From positions 1 to 50,913 of the forward strand of contig CAXPZW010000041.1 in assembly GCA_964221845.1 (NCBI GenBank): DNA of 50,913 nucleotides. Reading direction: 5' to 3'. Each line of letters starts with the position of its first letter. Positions within the stretch are counted from its first letter, which is position 1. This stretch comes from CAXPZW01 sp964221845. Lineage in GTDB: Bacteria > Bacteroidota > Bacteroidia > Flavobacteriales_D > Sanyastnellaceae. The notes under the pieces were generated by a model, which worked only from the letters and a program-made list of their open reading frames with translations, was not told the origin of the DNA and did not search any database. The translations under genes and the position numbers were made by a program. Below are positions 42,149 to 49,472 of this stretch, piece after piece.

Positions 42149-42718
42149 TTAGTGGACTTTAACCATGAGACTAAAAAACGAATTTTCCGCATCGTAGGGC
42201 ACAAAGAAGTAGTCCAACTTGTCTTTGGTTTTCTTAGCGATGTCTACAATGCCCAATCCGCCCCCGCCTTTTTCGCTCATTTGGCCGTTGTTGAGCAGGG
42301 ATTTGTAGTAGGATTTGAGCTCCCCGGGTTCCATGTCATTGACCGCTTGCAAGCGCTTTTCCAAGGCTTTCACCGAGTTGTTGGCCACAAAGTTGCCAGT
42401 CACAATGCAGTAGGTGTCGTCACACTTGGCCACCATCAACAGCGAGGAGGGGAGGTGTAAGCTTTCACCATCGGGCAAGTCGCTGTGGTGGTAGAGGTTT
42501 TGCAGACACTCCACCAAAATGTGGAACACGCGCTTGCGCACACGGGTGGGTTCGCCCAGGCGCGAGAGCTTGCCTTCCATAATGTTGAGGATGGAATGCA
42601 GCATGTCCTGGGTGATTTCACCTTTGAAGGCCAGCAGCACTTCATGGCGCTCCATGGCGCGGTAAAATTCAAAGACGTCGAGGTTCGAATACACAGGAAT
42701 CTTGTGGTTGGCGCACAC
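42149..42718 (-). CDS. SiaB-family protein kinase (DUF6272)
   Basis: About 189 aa from a GTG at 42718; another GTG at 42694 would give 181 aa. The frame continues open far upstream, but that part is antisense to the methyltransferase gene and lacks similarity. Core features: FYRAMERHEVLLAFKGEITQDMLHSILNIMEGKL, KRVFHILVECLQNLYHHSD (a GHKL-like N-box with Glu and Asn), VTGNFVANNSVKALEKRLQAVNDMEPGELKSYY, and the G-loop KGGGGLGIVDIAKK. It is a histidine-kinase-like ATPase that would phosphorylate the SiaC homologue downstream. A perfect TACCTTTG -7 box lies 35-42 nt upstream of the GTG. Confidence 0.85.
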   Translation of the reverse strand: MCANHKIPVYSNLDVFEFYRAMERHEVLLAFKGEITQDMLHSILNIMEGKLSRLGEPTRVRKRVFHILVECLQNLYHHSDLPDGESLHLPSSLLMVAKCDDTYCIVTGNFVANNSVKALEKRLQAVNDMEPGELKSYYKSLLNNGQMSEKGGGGLGIVDIAKKTKDKLDYFFVPYDAENSFFSLMVKVH

Positions 42719-42752
42719 GGGTGCGCGTTTGCAAGCAAAGAAGGGACAGCAC

Positions 42753-42760
42753 CAAAGGTA
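42753..42760 (-). promoter_or_regulatory. -7 box of the SiaB-SiaC unit
   Basis: TACCTTTG on the minus strand, a perfect TAnnTTTG. A transcript start near 42745 supports translation from the GTG at 42718. Confidence 0.45.
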
Positions 42761-42796
42761 TTCTTGTAGGAAGAATTCCACGATACTTGTGCGGCA

Positions 42797-43528
42797 ATGG
42801 AGAAGAAATCGTGGTTCGAAACCTGGTTCAACTCGCCGTACTACCACCAGCTGTACCGCCATCGCTCTCAAGCAGAAGCGCAGGCGTTTATTCAGCGGTT
42901 GGTCGCGCAGATGGACCTCCCCCCCCAAGCACCCGTGTTGGACTTGGCATGTGGCAAAGGCCGGCACAGCTGGGCGTTGCACCAATGTGGCTTGCAGGTC
43001 ACCGGCATGGATTTGGCGCCCAACAGCATCGCTTTGGCCCGGCAAGACTACCCAGAGGTGCGGTTTGAAGTGGGCGATATGCGCAGCTTTGAGTTGGAGA
43101 CCCGCTTTGAGGCAGTGTTCAACCTGTTCACCAGCTTTGGCTACTTCAACGGGTTGGAGGACAACCTGAAGGTCTTGCAACGGGTGCATGCTCACCTGCC
43201 TCCGGGTGGGCGCTTGGTGATCGATTTCCTCAACGCCCCTTTTGTGGAGCGTACCCTGGTGGCTGCTGAGGTGCAGGAACACGAGGGCGTCCGTTTTGAC
43301 ATTCGTAGAGAAGTGAAGGCCGGGCAGATCCTCAAGCACATTGCTGTTTCTGATCCAGACCCCGTGTTGGAAGTGACCGAACAAGTGCAGTCCATCCACC
43401 CCCAAGATTTCCGATCGCTGTTGGAGCAGGCAGGGTTTGCCGTCACCCACGAATACGGGGATTACCACTTGGCCGCGTACACGTCGGATTCACCGCGCTT
43501 CATTATTATTGCAACAAAATTGCACTAA
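42797..43528 (+). CDS. Class I SAM-dependent methyltransferase
   Basis: Protein of 243 aa. Motif I is VLDLACGKGRHSWALHQCG (about 47-65), followed by VTGMDLAPNSIALAR (motif II acidic residue), RFEVGDMRSFELE and FTSFGYFNGLEDNLKVLQRVHAHLPPGGRLVIDFLN. It matches a widespread Methyltransf_25-type group whose substrates are unassigned. The start lies within 80 nt of the divergent SiaB start, and the ATG is only 5 nt after a possible -7 box (TACTTGTG). The stop abuts the ZIP transporter start, so the two are probably co-transcribed. Confidence 0.88.
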   Translation: MEKKSWFETWFNSPYYHQLYRHRSQAEAQAFIQRLVAQMDLPPQAPVLDLACGKGRHSWALHQCGLQVTGMDLAPNSIALARQDYPEVRFEVGDMRSFELETRFEAVFNLFTSFGYFNGLEDNLKVLQRVHAHLPPGGRLVIDFLNAPFVERTLVAAEVQEHEGVRFDIRREVKAGQILKHIAVSDPDPVLEVTEQVQSIHPQDFRSLLEQAGFAVTHEYGDYHLAAYTSDSPRFIIIATKLH

Positions 43529-44242
43529 GTGAATCTGTGGCAAGCCGCCCTCATGGTGGGCGTGGTAATGGTAGGAGCCGGTTTGGTGTTGTTGCTTCGG
43601 TTCGAAAACCGCAAGCTGACCAACCTGTTGGTGGCCTTTTCGGGGGCGTTTCTGCTTTCGTTGATTTTTCTGCATTTACTGCCACCGGTGTTCAGCACCG
43701 ACTTGCCCATGCACGGCGGGTTCTTTGTGTTGGGCGGATTCTGCATCCAGTTGTTTTTGGAGTACCTCTCGGGTGGAGTAGAGCACGGGCACGACCATGC
43801 ACACGGCCACGGCCACCGCGGGTTTCCGTTGATGATCTTCATTGGCCTCTCCCTGCACGCCTTTTTAGAAGGCATGCCCATTGGCCACCTGGACCACGAA
43901 CACAACCACTCCTTGCTGGTGGGCATTCTGTTGCACAAGTTGCCCGTGGCTGTGGTGCTGACCGTCATGCTGCGCGAAGCAGGACTCCCTCCGCTACGCG
44001 TGGGGTTTTGGCTGCTGCTGTTTGGCCTGATGTCACCCATGGGCAGTTGGGCCTTTGGCATCATCGAGGGCTGGGGCGCCCTGCAACCTGAACAATGGGT
44101 GGCTGCTGCTACCGGCGTGTTGGTAGGGATTCTGCTGCACGTGGCCACCACGATTCTGTTCGAAGGTTCCGAAGGGCACAAGTACAACGGGCTCAAGTTG
44201 TTGGTGCTTGCTGCCGGTCTTCTTTTGGGTGGGTTGGTGTAG
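43529..44242 (+). CDS. ZIP family metal (zinc) transporter
   Basis: Protein of 237 aa, starting at a GTG directly after the methyltransferase stop. Eight hydrophobic helices; a His-rich cytoplasmic loop GVEHGHDHAHGHGHRG between TM3 and TM4; TM4 has HAFLEGMPIG (metal-binding HxxxEG) and TM5 has HKLPVAVVL, in which the usual HKxPE Glu is Val. ZIP proteins import Zn2+ or other divalent cations. The Val substitution alters one ligand of the binuclear site, as in single-metal ZIPs. Nothing nearby shows Zur control. Confidence 0.9.
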   Translation: MNLWQAALMVGVVMVGAGLVLLLRFENRKLTNLLVAFSGAFLLSLIFLHLLPPVFSTDLPMHGGFFVLGGFCIQLFLEYLSGGVEHGHDHAHGHGHRGFPLMIFIGLSLHAFLEGMPIGHLDHEHNHSLLVGILLHKLPVAVVLTVMLREAGLPPLRVGFWLLLFGLMSPMGSWAFGIIEGWGALQPEQWVAAATGVLVGILLHVATTILFEGSEGHKYNGLKLLVLAAGLLLGGLV

Positions 44243-44270
44243 CGAATGCCATCGCTCGTCGATTAAATAG

Positions 44271-44301
44271 TTGTTTTTGTCGACAAAACGCACTATCTTC
44301 G
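44271..44301 (+). promoter_or_regulatory. Strong promoter with a perfect palindrome in its spacer
   Basis: TTG (44271-44273), 20 nt, TATCTTCG (44294-44301). The spacer contains the perfect 14-bp palindrome TTTTGTCGACAAAA (44275-44288), placed where a repressor or activator would act. It drives whatever lies in 44.3-44.7 kb; the ZIP gene ends 29 nt upstream. Confidence 0.5.
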
Positions 44302-44377
44302 CAAAGCCTTGGGTGAAAATCATCCCGTGCACAGGCCCTCTGAAAAAAAAAGCCGGATATTACAGGACCTTTGCCAA

Positions 44378-44527
44378 ATGAAGGGTAGGAATGGCGCCTC
44401 AGCGCGTCAAAGTAGAGAGACCATGAAGACGTTCAAGACCAAACTCATCAACGAAAAAGTAGAGTTCATCTTCATCAAGAAGAAGAACAAAAAGCGCATC
44501 CTGATTTTCGCGCACTACTTGAACTGA
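44378..44527 (+). CDS. Small basic ORF A (49 aa, or 34 aa from an inner ATG)
   Basis: ATG at 44378, overlapping by ATGA the stop of an even shorter frame that opens with a GTG at about 44312; an inner ATG at 44423 gives the 34-residue core KTFKTKLINEKVEFIFIKKK plus NKKRILIFAHYLN. The product is extremely Lys-rich with a central hydrophobic/aromatic strand. No family recognised. It lies 77 nt after the palindromic promoter. It may be a real small protein, a leader peptide, or chance; the promoter is the main reason to list it. Confidence 0.3.
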   Translation: MKGRNGASARQSRETMKTFKTKLINEKVEFIFIKKKNKKRILIFAHYLN

Positions 44528-44607
44528 TCTCCTTCTCACTCCGGACAAACGTAACTCTGCCGAGACAGGTGCCGTATACGCAGGACACCTTATCAAAACG
44601 CAGAGAC

Positions 44608-44709
44608 GTGAAACGCTGCAAAGTCCGTATCAACATCAAGAAATTCGAGTCCATTCACCTGTACAGCCGCAAGTATGGCTTCAAAATGTTTGGACACTGC
44701 CTGAATTAA
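44608..44709 (+). CDS. Small basic ORF B (33 aa or longer)
   Basis: GTG at 44608 opens MKRCKVRINIKKFESIHLYS followed by RKYGFKMFGHCLN; the frame is open back to 44416, with a GTG at 44569 as an alternative start. Like ORF A it is short, Lys/Arg-rich and ends in H-x-LN (HCLN against HYLN). Its last 4 nt overlap the convergent lyase gene. Status uncertain. Confidence 0.25.
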   Translation: MKRCKVRINIKKFESIHLYSRKYGFKMFGHCLN

Positions 44710-45575
44710 AAGGGCATCGGATCCATTGGATCAAAAATGGCGGTAGTCTGCATCAAGGCTTCGCTGAGTACTGAGGCATCCACTCCCGTGGCGATGCCTC
44801 TTTCTGTGAAATACCCCACCACTTTTTCTGAAGCGACATTGCCCGTTAGGTCATCCTTGGCCATCGGACACCCGCCATATCCGCGCAAAGCGCCGTCGAA
44901 GCGACGACATCCGGCTTCGTAGGCGCTTTCTATTTTTTCCTGCCAGGCCTCTGGGGTGCTGTGCAGGTGAGCGCCAAACTCCACATCCTTAAACGCAGGA
45001 ATGAGCTGTTCAAATAGGGGGCGGATCAATTCTGGTGTGCTGGAGCCTACCGTGTCGCTCATGGCCAGCACCTCTACTTCCAACTCCCGGTGCAGTCGCT
45101 CAGCCCAAGAAGCGGCGATGTCGGAGTGGTACGGGTCGCCATAAGGATTGCCAAAGGCCATGGAGATGTACACCACCAATTGCTTGCCCGTTTTCTTGCA
45201 CACGTTTTGAATGTCCTCAACGCGCCCCAGGGATTCGTCGATGGAACTGCCGGTGTTGCGTTGCTGAAAAGTCTCAGAGATGGAGAACGGAAAGCCCAAG
45301 CAATCGATTTGGTCGAACGCCGCTGCGTCATCGGCGCCACGGAGGTTGGCCACTATGGCGAGCAACTTGGAAGAGGTCGTGCTCAAGTCCAACCCATCCA
45401 GCACCTGGGCCGTGTCACGCATTTGCGGTATGGCCTTGGGGCTCACAAACGAACCAAAATCCACGGTATCAAACCCTGCGCGGAGCAGCGTATTGATGTA
45501 CTTCACCTTCAATTCAGTGGGCACAAAGTGGGGCAGGCCTTGCATGGCGTCGCGGGGGCAGTCGATGAGTTTCAT
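44706..45575 (-). CDS. Hydroxymethylglutaryl-CoA lyase-like enzyme
   Basis: Protein of 289 aa from the ATG at 45575 (MKLIDCPRDAMQGLP); a GTG 24 nt upstream is possible but extends past the family start. HMGL-like TIM-barrel signatures: CPRDAMQG (catalytic Arg and metal Asp region), VDFGSFVSPKAIPQM, FGAHLHSTPE (metal-binding HxH) and GALRGYGGCPMAKDDLTGNVASE (catalytic Cys loop). It cleaves HMG-CoA to acetyl-CoA and acetoacetate at the end of leucine breakdown. No other leucine-pathway gene is adjacent. A TATCTTCG box upstream overlaps the divergent promoter of the receiver gene. Confidence 0.9.
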   Translation of the reverse strand: MKLIDCPRDAMQGLPHFVPTELKVKYINTLLRAGFDTVDFGSFVSPKAIPQMRDTAQVLDGLDLSTTSSKLLAIVANLRGADDAAAFDQIDCLGFPFSISETFQQRNTGSSIDESLGRVEDIQNVCKKTGKQLVVYISMAFGNPYGDPYHSDIAASWAERLHRELEVEVLAMSDTVGSSTPELIRPLFEQLIPAFKDVEFGAHLHSTPEAWQEKIESAYEAGCRRFDGALRGYGGCPMAKDDLTGNVASEKVVGYFTERGIATGVDASVLSEALMQTTAIFDPMDPMPF

Positions 45576-45636
45576 GGGCGTGTAGGGTTTGACTGACACG
45601 AGCTGCGGTGAAGATGAATACAGCGGTGTACGACTG

Positions 45637-45650
45637 CGAAGATACTTTTA
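45637..45650. promoter_or_regulatory. Overlapping divergent -7 boxes (lyase and receiver genes)
   Basis: Minus strand TATCTTCG (45644-45637) for the lyase and plus strand TACTTTTA (45643-45650) for the receiver gene share two bases, so the two promoters should exclude each other. The plus box ends 6 nt before the receiver ATG, implying a leaderless or nearly leaderless mRNA. Confidence 0.4.
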
Positions 45651-45656
45651 TGTCAG

Positions 45657-46064
45657 ATGAAGATCACCGAGCACATCCTGCTTGTCGACAACGACGAGAT
45701 CACCCTCGAGCTGGCCACGCGATTCCTGGAAAACGCGGGCTACACCGTGCGCGCCACATCGCGCTCGAGTGAAGCGTTGGAAATGCTGAGCCACCCGGGG
45801 CTCAAGCTGGTGGTTTCTGAAATTGAGTTGAACCACTTGACAGGGTTTGACTTGCTTTCCATCATGCATAAATGCCAGATCGACGTACCCGTGGTGTTTC
45901 TCTCCCAAGCCGACGATGCAGGTACCCAAACCGAGTCTTCTCAGCTCGGAGGGGCAGCTTTTTTGAGCAAGAAAGCCGACTTAGGTGAACTCCCAGAAGT
46001 GGCGCGAGCACTGCTCTCGGGCGTCACTCCGCCAAAATCTTCTACTTCGATCAGAATTGCCTGA
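45657..46064 (+). CDS. Stand-alone pseudo-receiver domain protein
   Basis: Protein of 135 aa consisting of one receiver domain. The normal acidic pair after beta1 reads VDND (Asp11-Asn12-Asp13), and the phospho-acceptor Asp at the end of beta3 is Glu55 (LVVSEIELNHLTGFDLL). The switch Ser83 and Lys105/106 (FLSKK) are kept. Asp-to-Glu at this site often mimics the phosphorylated state, so the protein is probably locked or regulated by something other than a kinase. No output domain or kinase is adjacent; the next gene is a small protein of unknown function. Confidence 0.85.
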   Translation: MKITEHILLVDNDEITLELATRFLENAGYTVRATSRSSEALEMLSHPGLKLVVSEIELNHLTGFDLLSIMHKCQIDVPVVFLSQADDAGTQTESSQLGGAAFLSKKADLGELPEVARALLSGVTPPKSSTSIRIA

Positions 46065-46149
46065 TGAAACCTGAAACCCTCGACTTGCGTATAGAGCGAC
46101 GTGGGCCCAATATGTTTGGCCCCAGAACAAACGCTTTAACGCTGTCATC

Positions 46150-46404
46150 ATGGACATTCAGGATTTTGACCGCATGCCGCTCGACGAAAAGACCAGCTTC
46201 CTTTGGGACCGCGGGGTCTGCCTCAGCCAACGCATTGTTGATGAGCAGGAGATCATCTGCATCTTCTCGCTGGAGAACTTATACGTAGAGGCCATCTACA
46301 GCCGCAGCAACAACCGTGTAAACTCCATCCACACCTTGGTGGACCAAGGCCAATGGTCGATTTACGTGGAGTGCATCATCCAGGAGCTGCTGCTCCAGAG
46401 CTGA
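46150..46404 (+). CDS. Small conserved-looking cytosolic protein (84 aa)
   Basis: Acidic, no signal peptide: MDIQDFDRMPLDEKTSFLWD, then GVCLSQRIVDEQEIICIFSLENLYVEAIYSRSNNRVNSIHTLV and a C-terminal amphipathic helix SIYVECIIQELLLQS. The strand-turn-strand pattern and length match small unnamed proteins common in Bacteroidota, with no assigned function. It lies 85 nt after the receiver gene on the same strand; its last 29 nt overlap the convergent comEC gene. Confidence 0.72.
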   Translation: MDIQDFDRMPLDEKTSFLWDRGVCLSQRIVDEQEIICIFSLENLYVEAIYSRSNNRVNSIHTLVDQGQWSIYVECIIQELLLQS

Positions 46405-48292
46405 GCCACGCCTTGCCTGAAGCGGCAGGCCAAAAGGGGACCGCCGTCTTTTCGCACCAGTTGTACCAGATCTGGCGCGTGCGCCAGGGAAGGTGCACAC
46501 AGCTCACCACTGCATCCAAGCCCGTGGGACCCAAGGCTTCCGGACCTACCGACCCTGCAATCAGCGCAACTGAGCGGCGCTGACCTTCCTCCACCCAAGA
46601 AACAACAGCCACTCCTGACTCCATGCGCCGCGGTACCGGCGCATTTTTTATGTCCAATTGTTGGGGTGTCCCAAGCCATCCCTGCACTGCATTTGCGGTG
46701 AATCCACCCACTTCTCCGTCTTTCCAAATTACCTGCGTATGCGCAGGCGAAAGCAGTTCCCACCCTTGCTTATCTGCAACCACTGCGAGCTGAGGTAGCC
46801 TGTCTGCGCGGACATCCACCACGCAGGCCCAAACACCCACGATGACCACCAAAGGGCGAAGCCGAGGCAGCCCAGGGCTTTGTCGCCAGCGCCAGAACAA
46901 CGCCAATCCCAACAGCCATAGTCCTGCTGTCATCCCGGACCAAGCAGGCGCCGACAGCACCGCATGAGGCAGGTCAGAAGTGGCTCCCACCGTCCAGCCC
47001 ACCGCCTCACAGAGCCGATCCAACCCAGAGGCCAACCAGGGCGCAAGTGAAGTCCCGGAGCTTGCCAATAAGGCCAACCCACCGGCCAAGAGCAGCGTGG
47101 CCGCCGGTACCACCAGCACGCTGCTGATCAAAAACCAAGTGGGGAACTGATGAAAGTGGTACAGCGCAAATGGGGTAGTGGCCAATTGGGCGGCCAATGC
47201 CACACGTACCAATCCGCATATGGGACGCAAGGCTCTTGGTGCTTGCCAACTCTTGGATTTGAGCACAGGTTCTAGCAGTACAATGCCCGCCACCGCCGCA
47301 TAGGAAAGCTGAAACCCCACCTCGGTCCAAACGGTTGGGCAGTGGAGGAGTTGCAACCAAGCGCATCCGGCCAGCAGGTGCAGCGTGTGCCTTGGACGGT
47401 GCCACGTATCGGCCAATTGCACTGCGCTGAGTAGCAAGGCCGCCCGCACCGTACTCACCGCCCCGCCCGTCAAGAGCGCAAAGGCCCACGTGCCAGCAAG
47501 CAACAAGGCACACCGCAACCAACGCCTACTGCTCATCCACTTCAAACACCCTCTGAGCAGCACAAACACAAGCCCTAGGTGCATGCCGCTCACGGCCAGC
47601 ACGTGCATCGCCCCTGATGCCGAGAATGCCGCCCGCAACTCCGGTTCCAAGCTGTTGCGATTGCCGAGCACCAGTGCGGGTAGCAATTGCCTTGAAATAG
47701 GCGAGGAGAGTTGTCTGGTCAACCGTTCGGTGCAGTAGGCTTGGAGGTTGCGCAACGGAGCGTCCCAGGTAACCGCTCTCTGCAGTAGGACTGCTGAGTC
47801 TGCAAACAAAGAGGCTGACCATCCCTGCTGTCGGTAGTACTCTTTGGCGTCAAACGCACCCGGAACGATGGCGGGTTGCGGAGCGCTCGAACGTCCCTCC
47901 AGCCCCAAACGATCTCCTGGAGCTGGTTTTGGGCTGGTTGCCGGCGTCCAACAGCGCACGGTACACCCCACTGCCGACTCCCAACCGGAAGTCACCTCTG
48001 CTTCAAAGCGGTGGTACTTGGTGCTGGTCTTGACCAATGAACACACCTTCACGGTGCACCGCACCTTGGGTTGGGACCTCAGTAGTGGTGTGGCCGCGTG
48101 CATCCACGCCGTACCCGCACCCAACCCCAATGCGCACGCGGCCACCCACACCCGCCCTCCGCGCACATGCCACCCCAACAGTGCCGTCCAGGCCAACAAG
48201 CCAGCGACGGGGCAGTCCGGAATGAGGGTGCCACACCACGTCCACACGAGCAGGGCAAAGAGCGGAAAACGACGGAGGTCAATGGGTGTCAT
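46376..48292 (-). CDS. comEC: ComEC/Rec2-type DNA uptake channel protein
   Basis: Protein of 638 aa. N-terminal helices, then an OB-like DUF4131 region (VKVCSLVKTSTKYHRFEAEVTS; PGDRLGLEGR), then PGAFDAKEYYRQQG and the Competence domain with SGAMHVLAVSGMHLGLVF and about ten membrane helices. The long C-terminal metallo-beta-lactamase domain of Bacillus ComEC is lacking; only a degenerate ~130-residue extracytoplasmic tail follows the last helix, as in many Bacteroidota. It would conduct single-stranded DNA across the inner membrane during natural transformation. Overlaps the small gene downstream by 29 nt. Confidence 0.9.
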   Translation of the reverse strand: MTPIDLRRFPLFALLVWTWCGTLIPDCPVAGLLAWTALLGWHVRGGRVWVAACALGLGAGTAWMHAATPLLRSQPKVRCTVKVCSLVKTSTKYHRFEAEVTSGWESAVGCTVRCWTPATSPKPAPGDRLGLEGRSSAPQPAIVPGAFDAKEYYRQQGWSASLFADSAVLLQRAVTWDAPLRNLQAYCTERLTRQLSSPISRQLLPALVLGNRNSLEPELRAAFSASGAMHVLAVSGMHLGLVFVLLRGCLKWMSSRRWLRCALLLAGTWAFALLTGGAVSTVRAALLLSAVQLADTWHRPRHTLHLLAGCAWLQLLHCPTVWTEVGFQLSYAAVAGIVLLEPVLKSKSWQAPRALRPICGLVRVALAAQLATTPFALYHFHQFPTWFLISSVLVVPAATLLLAGGLALLASSGTSLAPWLASGLDRLCEAVGWTVGATSDLPHAVLSAPAWSGMTAGLWLLGLALFWRWRQSPGLPRLRPLVVIVGVWACVVDVRADRLPQLAVVADKQGWELLSPAHTQVIWKDGEVGGFTANAVQGWLGTPQQLDIKNAPVPRRMESGVAVVSWVEEGQRRSVALIAGSVGPEALGPTGLDAVVSCVHLPWRTRQIWYNWCEKTAVPFWPAASGKAWLSSGAAAPG

Positions 48293-48331
48293 TTGGAGCG
48301 GATTGGACCGTCCAAATTAGCCGCTCATGGG

Positions 48332-49369
48332 CTAAGAAAAGTCCTGCTGCTGCAGGTCGGTGTAATGCGTTTTGTGGTGTGCAAAAAAGTCCACCACGAT
48401 GCTGCGGCGGTAGAGTCCGCGCAGGTTAGGCTGGCTAAGGGATTGGCGCTCAGACTTGCGCTTGCGGCGCATCTTGCCAATTTGTGCGTAGTAACTGAAG
48501 TGCGCCTTGAGCACGGCCCACACAAAGCTGAATTTGCCCTCGGTCAAAAAGCGGATGCCTGCCACGCCGTCCAGCACCAAGCGGCGCAGGATCTTCACGG
48601 GCAGCGGAGAACTGAAGTGGTTCTTGGTCAGCAAGAACAGGTTGTTGCGGAAGTTCAGGTAGGTCTTGAACGGGTTGGTCTGGTTCAAGGTGCCACCACC
48701 CACGTGAAAGACGTGGGCCCTCCCGCATGCCCCAACGCGGTGTCCACGGTTCTTCAAGCGCCAGCACAGGTCGATCTCCTCCATGTGAGCAAAGAAGTCT
48801 TCGTCCAGTCCACCCACTTCATGGTACGCCGTTGCACGCACAAAGAGCGCAGCTCCTGATGCCCAGAACACCTCTTTGTTGGCGTCGTACTGGCCTTCGT
48901 CCTTTTCAAACGCGTTGAAGATGCGGCCTGCGCAAAACGGGTAGCCGTCCTTGTCCAGGAATCCGCCTGTGGCGCCTGCGTGCTCAAACCACTCAGGACG
49001 GCCGTGGTCGCGAATCTTGGGTTGGCACACGGTGAGGTCTGCTTCCTGCATGTAGTCGACAACAGGGGTGATCCACCCGGGCGTCACTTCCACGTCGGAA
49101 TTGAGCAGAACGTAGATGTCGGCCTCAATGCGGCGCAGGCCTTCGTTGTAGCCTTGGGCAAAGCCTTGGTTGGTGGGATTCTCGGTAAGCTTGACTTCGG
49201 GATGATGGGCGCGAACGTACTCCAACGAGTCGTCGGTGGAGGCGTTGTCGATGATCCAGACTTCTGCGTGGTCGCGGCTGTGCTCCACCACACCGGGCAA
49301 GAACTTGCGCAGGAATTGCGCACCGTTCCAATTGAGGATGACTACAGCTACAGAAGGGGAGGACTCCAC
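48332..49369 (-). CDS. Glycosyltransferase family 2 protein
   Basis: Protein of 345 aa from a GTG at 49369 (MESSPSVAVVILNWNG). GT-A signatures: VVILNWNGAQFLRKFLPGV, IIDNASTDDSLEYV, the DxD-type NSDVEVTPGW, and ASGAALFVRATAYHEVGGLDEDFFAHMEEIDLCWRLKNRGH with the catalytic acid region. The C-terminal ~80 residues are helical (RNNLFLLTKNHFSSPLPVKILRRL), likely membrane-peripheral. It resembles rhamnosyl- or dTDP-sugar transferases of O-antigen and exopolysaccharide synthesis; donor unknown. A perfect TAGTTTTG -7 box lies ~50 nt upstream. Confidence 0.92.
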   Translation of the reverse strand: MESSPSVAVVILNWNGAQFLRKFLPGVVEHSRDHAEVWIIDNASTDDSLEYVRAHHPEVKLTENPTNQGFAQGYNEGLRRIEADIYVLLNSDVEVTPGWITPVVDYMQEADLTVCQPKIRDHGRPEWFEHAGATGGFLDKDGYPFCAGRIFNAFEKDEGQYDANKEVFWASGAALFVRATAYHEVGGLDEDFFAHMEEIDLCWRLKNRGHRVGACGRAHVFHVGGGTLNQTNPFKTYLNFRNNLFLLTKNHFSSPLPVKILRRLVLDGVAGIRFLTEGKFSFVWAVLKAHFSYYAQIGKMRRKRKSERQSLSQPNLRGLYRRSIVVDFFAHHKTHYTDLQQQDFS

Positions 49370-49419
49370 GAGGCGAACTTCACGTTGGTTGCAGGAGCTT
49401 CCTGCGGGTTAGGGTCGCG

Positions 49420-49427
49420 CAAAACTA
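49420..49427 (-). promoter_or_regulatory. -7 box of the family-2 glycosyltransferase
   Basis: TAGTTTTG on the minus strand, a perfect TAnnTTTG, 51 nt before the GTG. A small hairpin GCAGGA/TCCTGC lies in the leader (49391-49405). Confidence 0.4.
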
Positions 49428-49472
49428 ATGCTTAATCCCTGAACGGGTGGGCTGATCAGCGCTGTCAGTACC

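Noticed and set aside
42719..43468. Long minus-strand open frame continuing upstream of the SiaB homologue (total about 439 codons)
   Set aside because: The upstream part is antisense to a clear methyltransferase, has no similarity to anything and contains no sensible start; only the last ~189 codons match the SiaB family.
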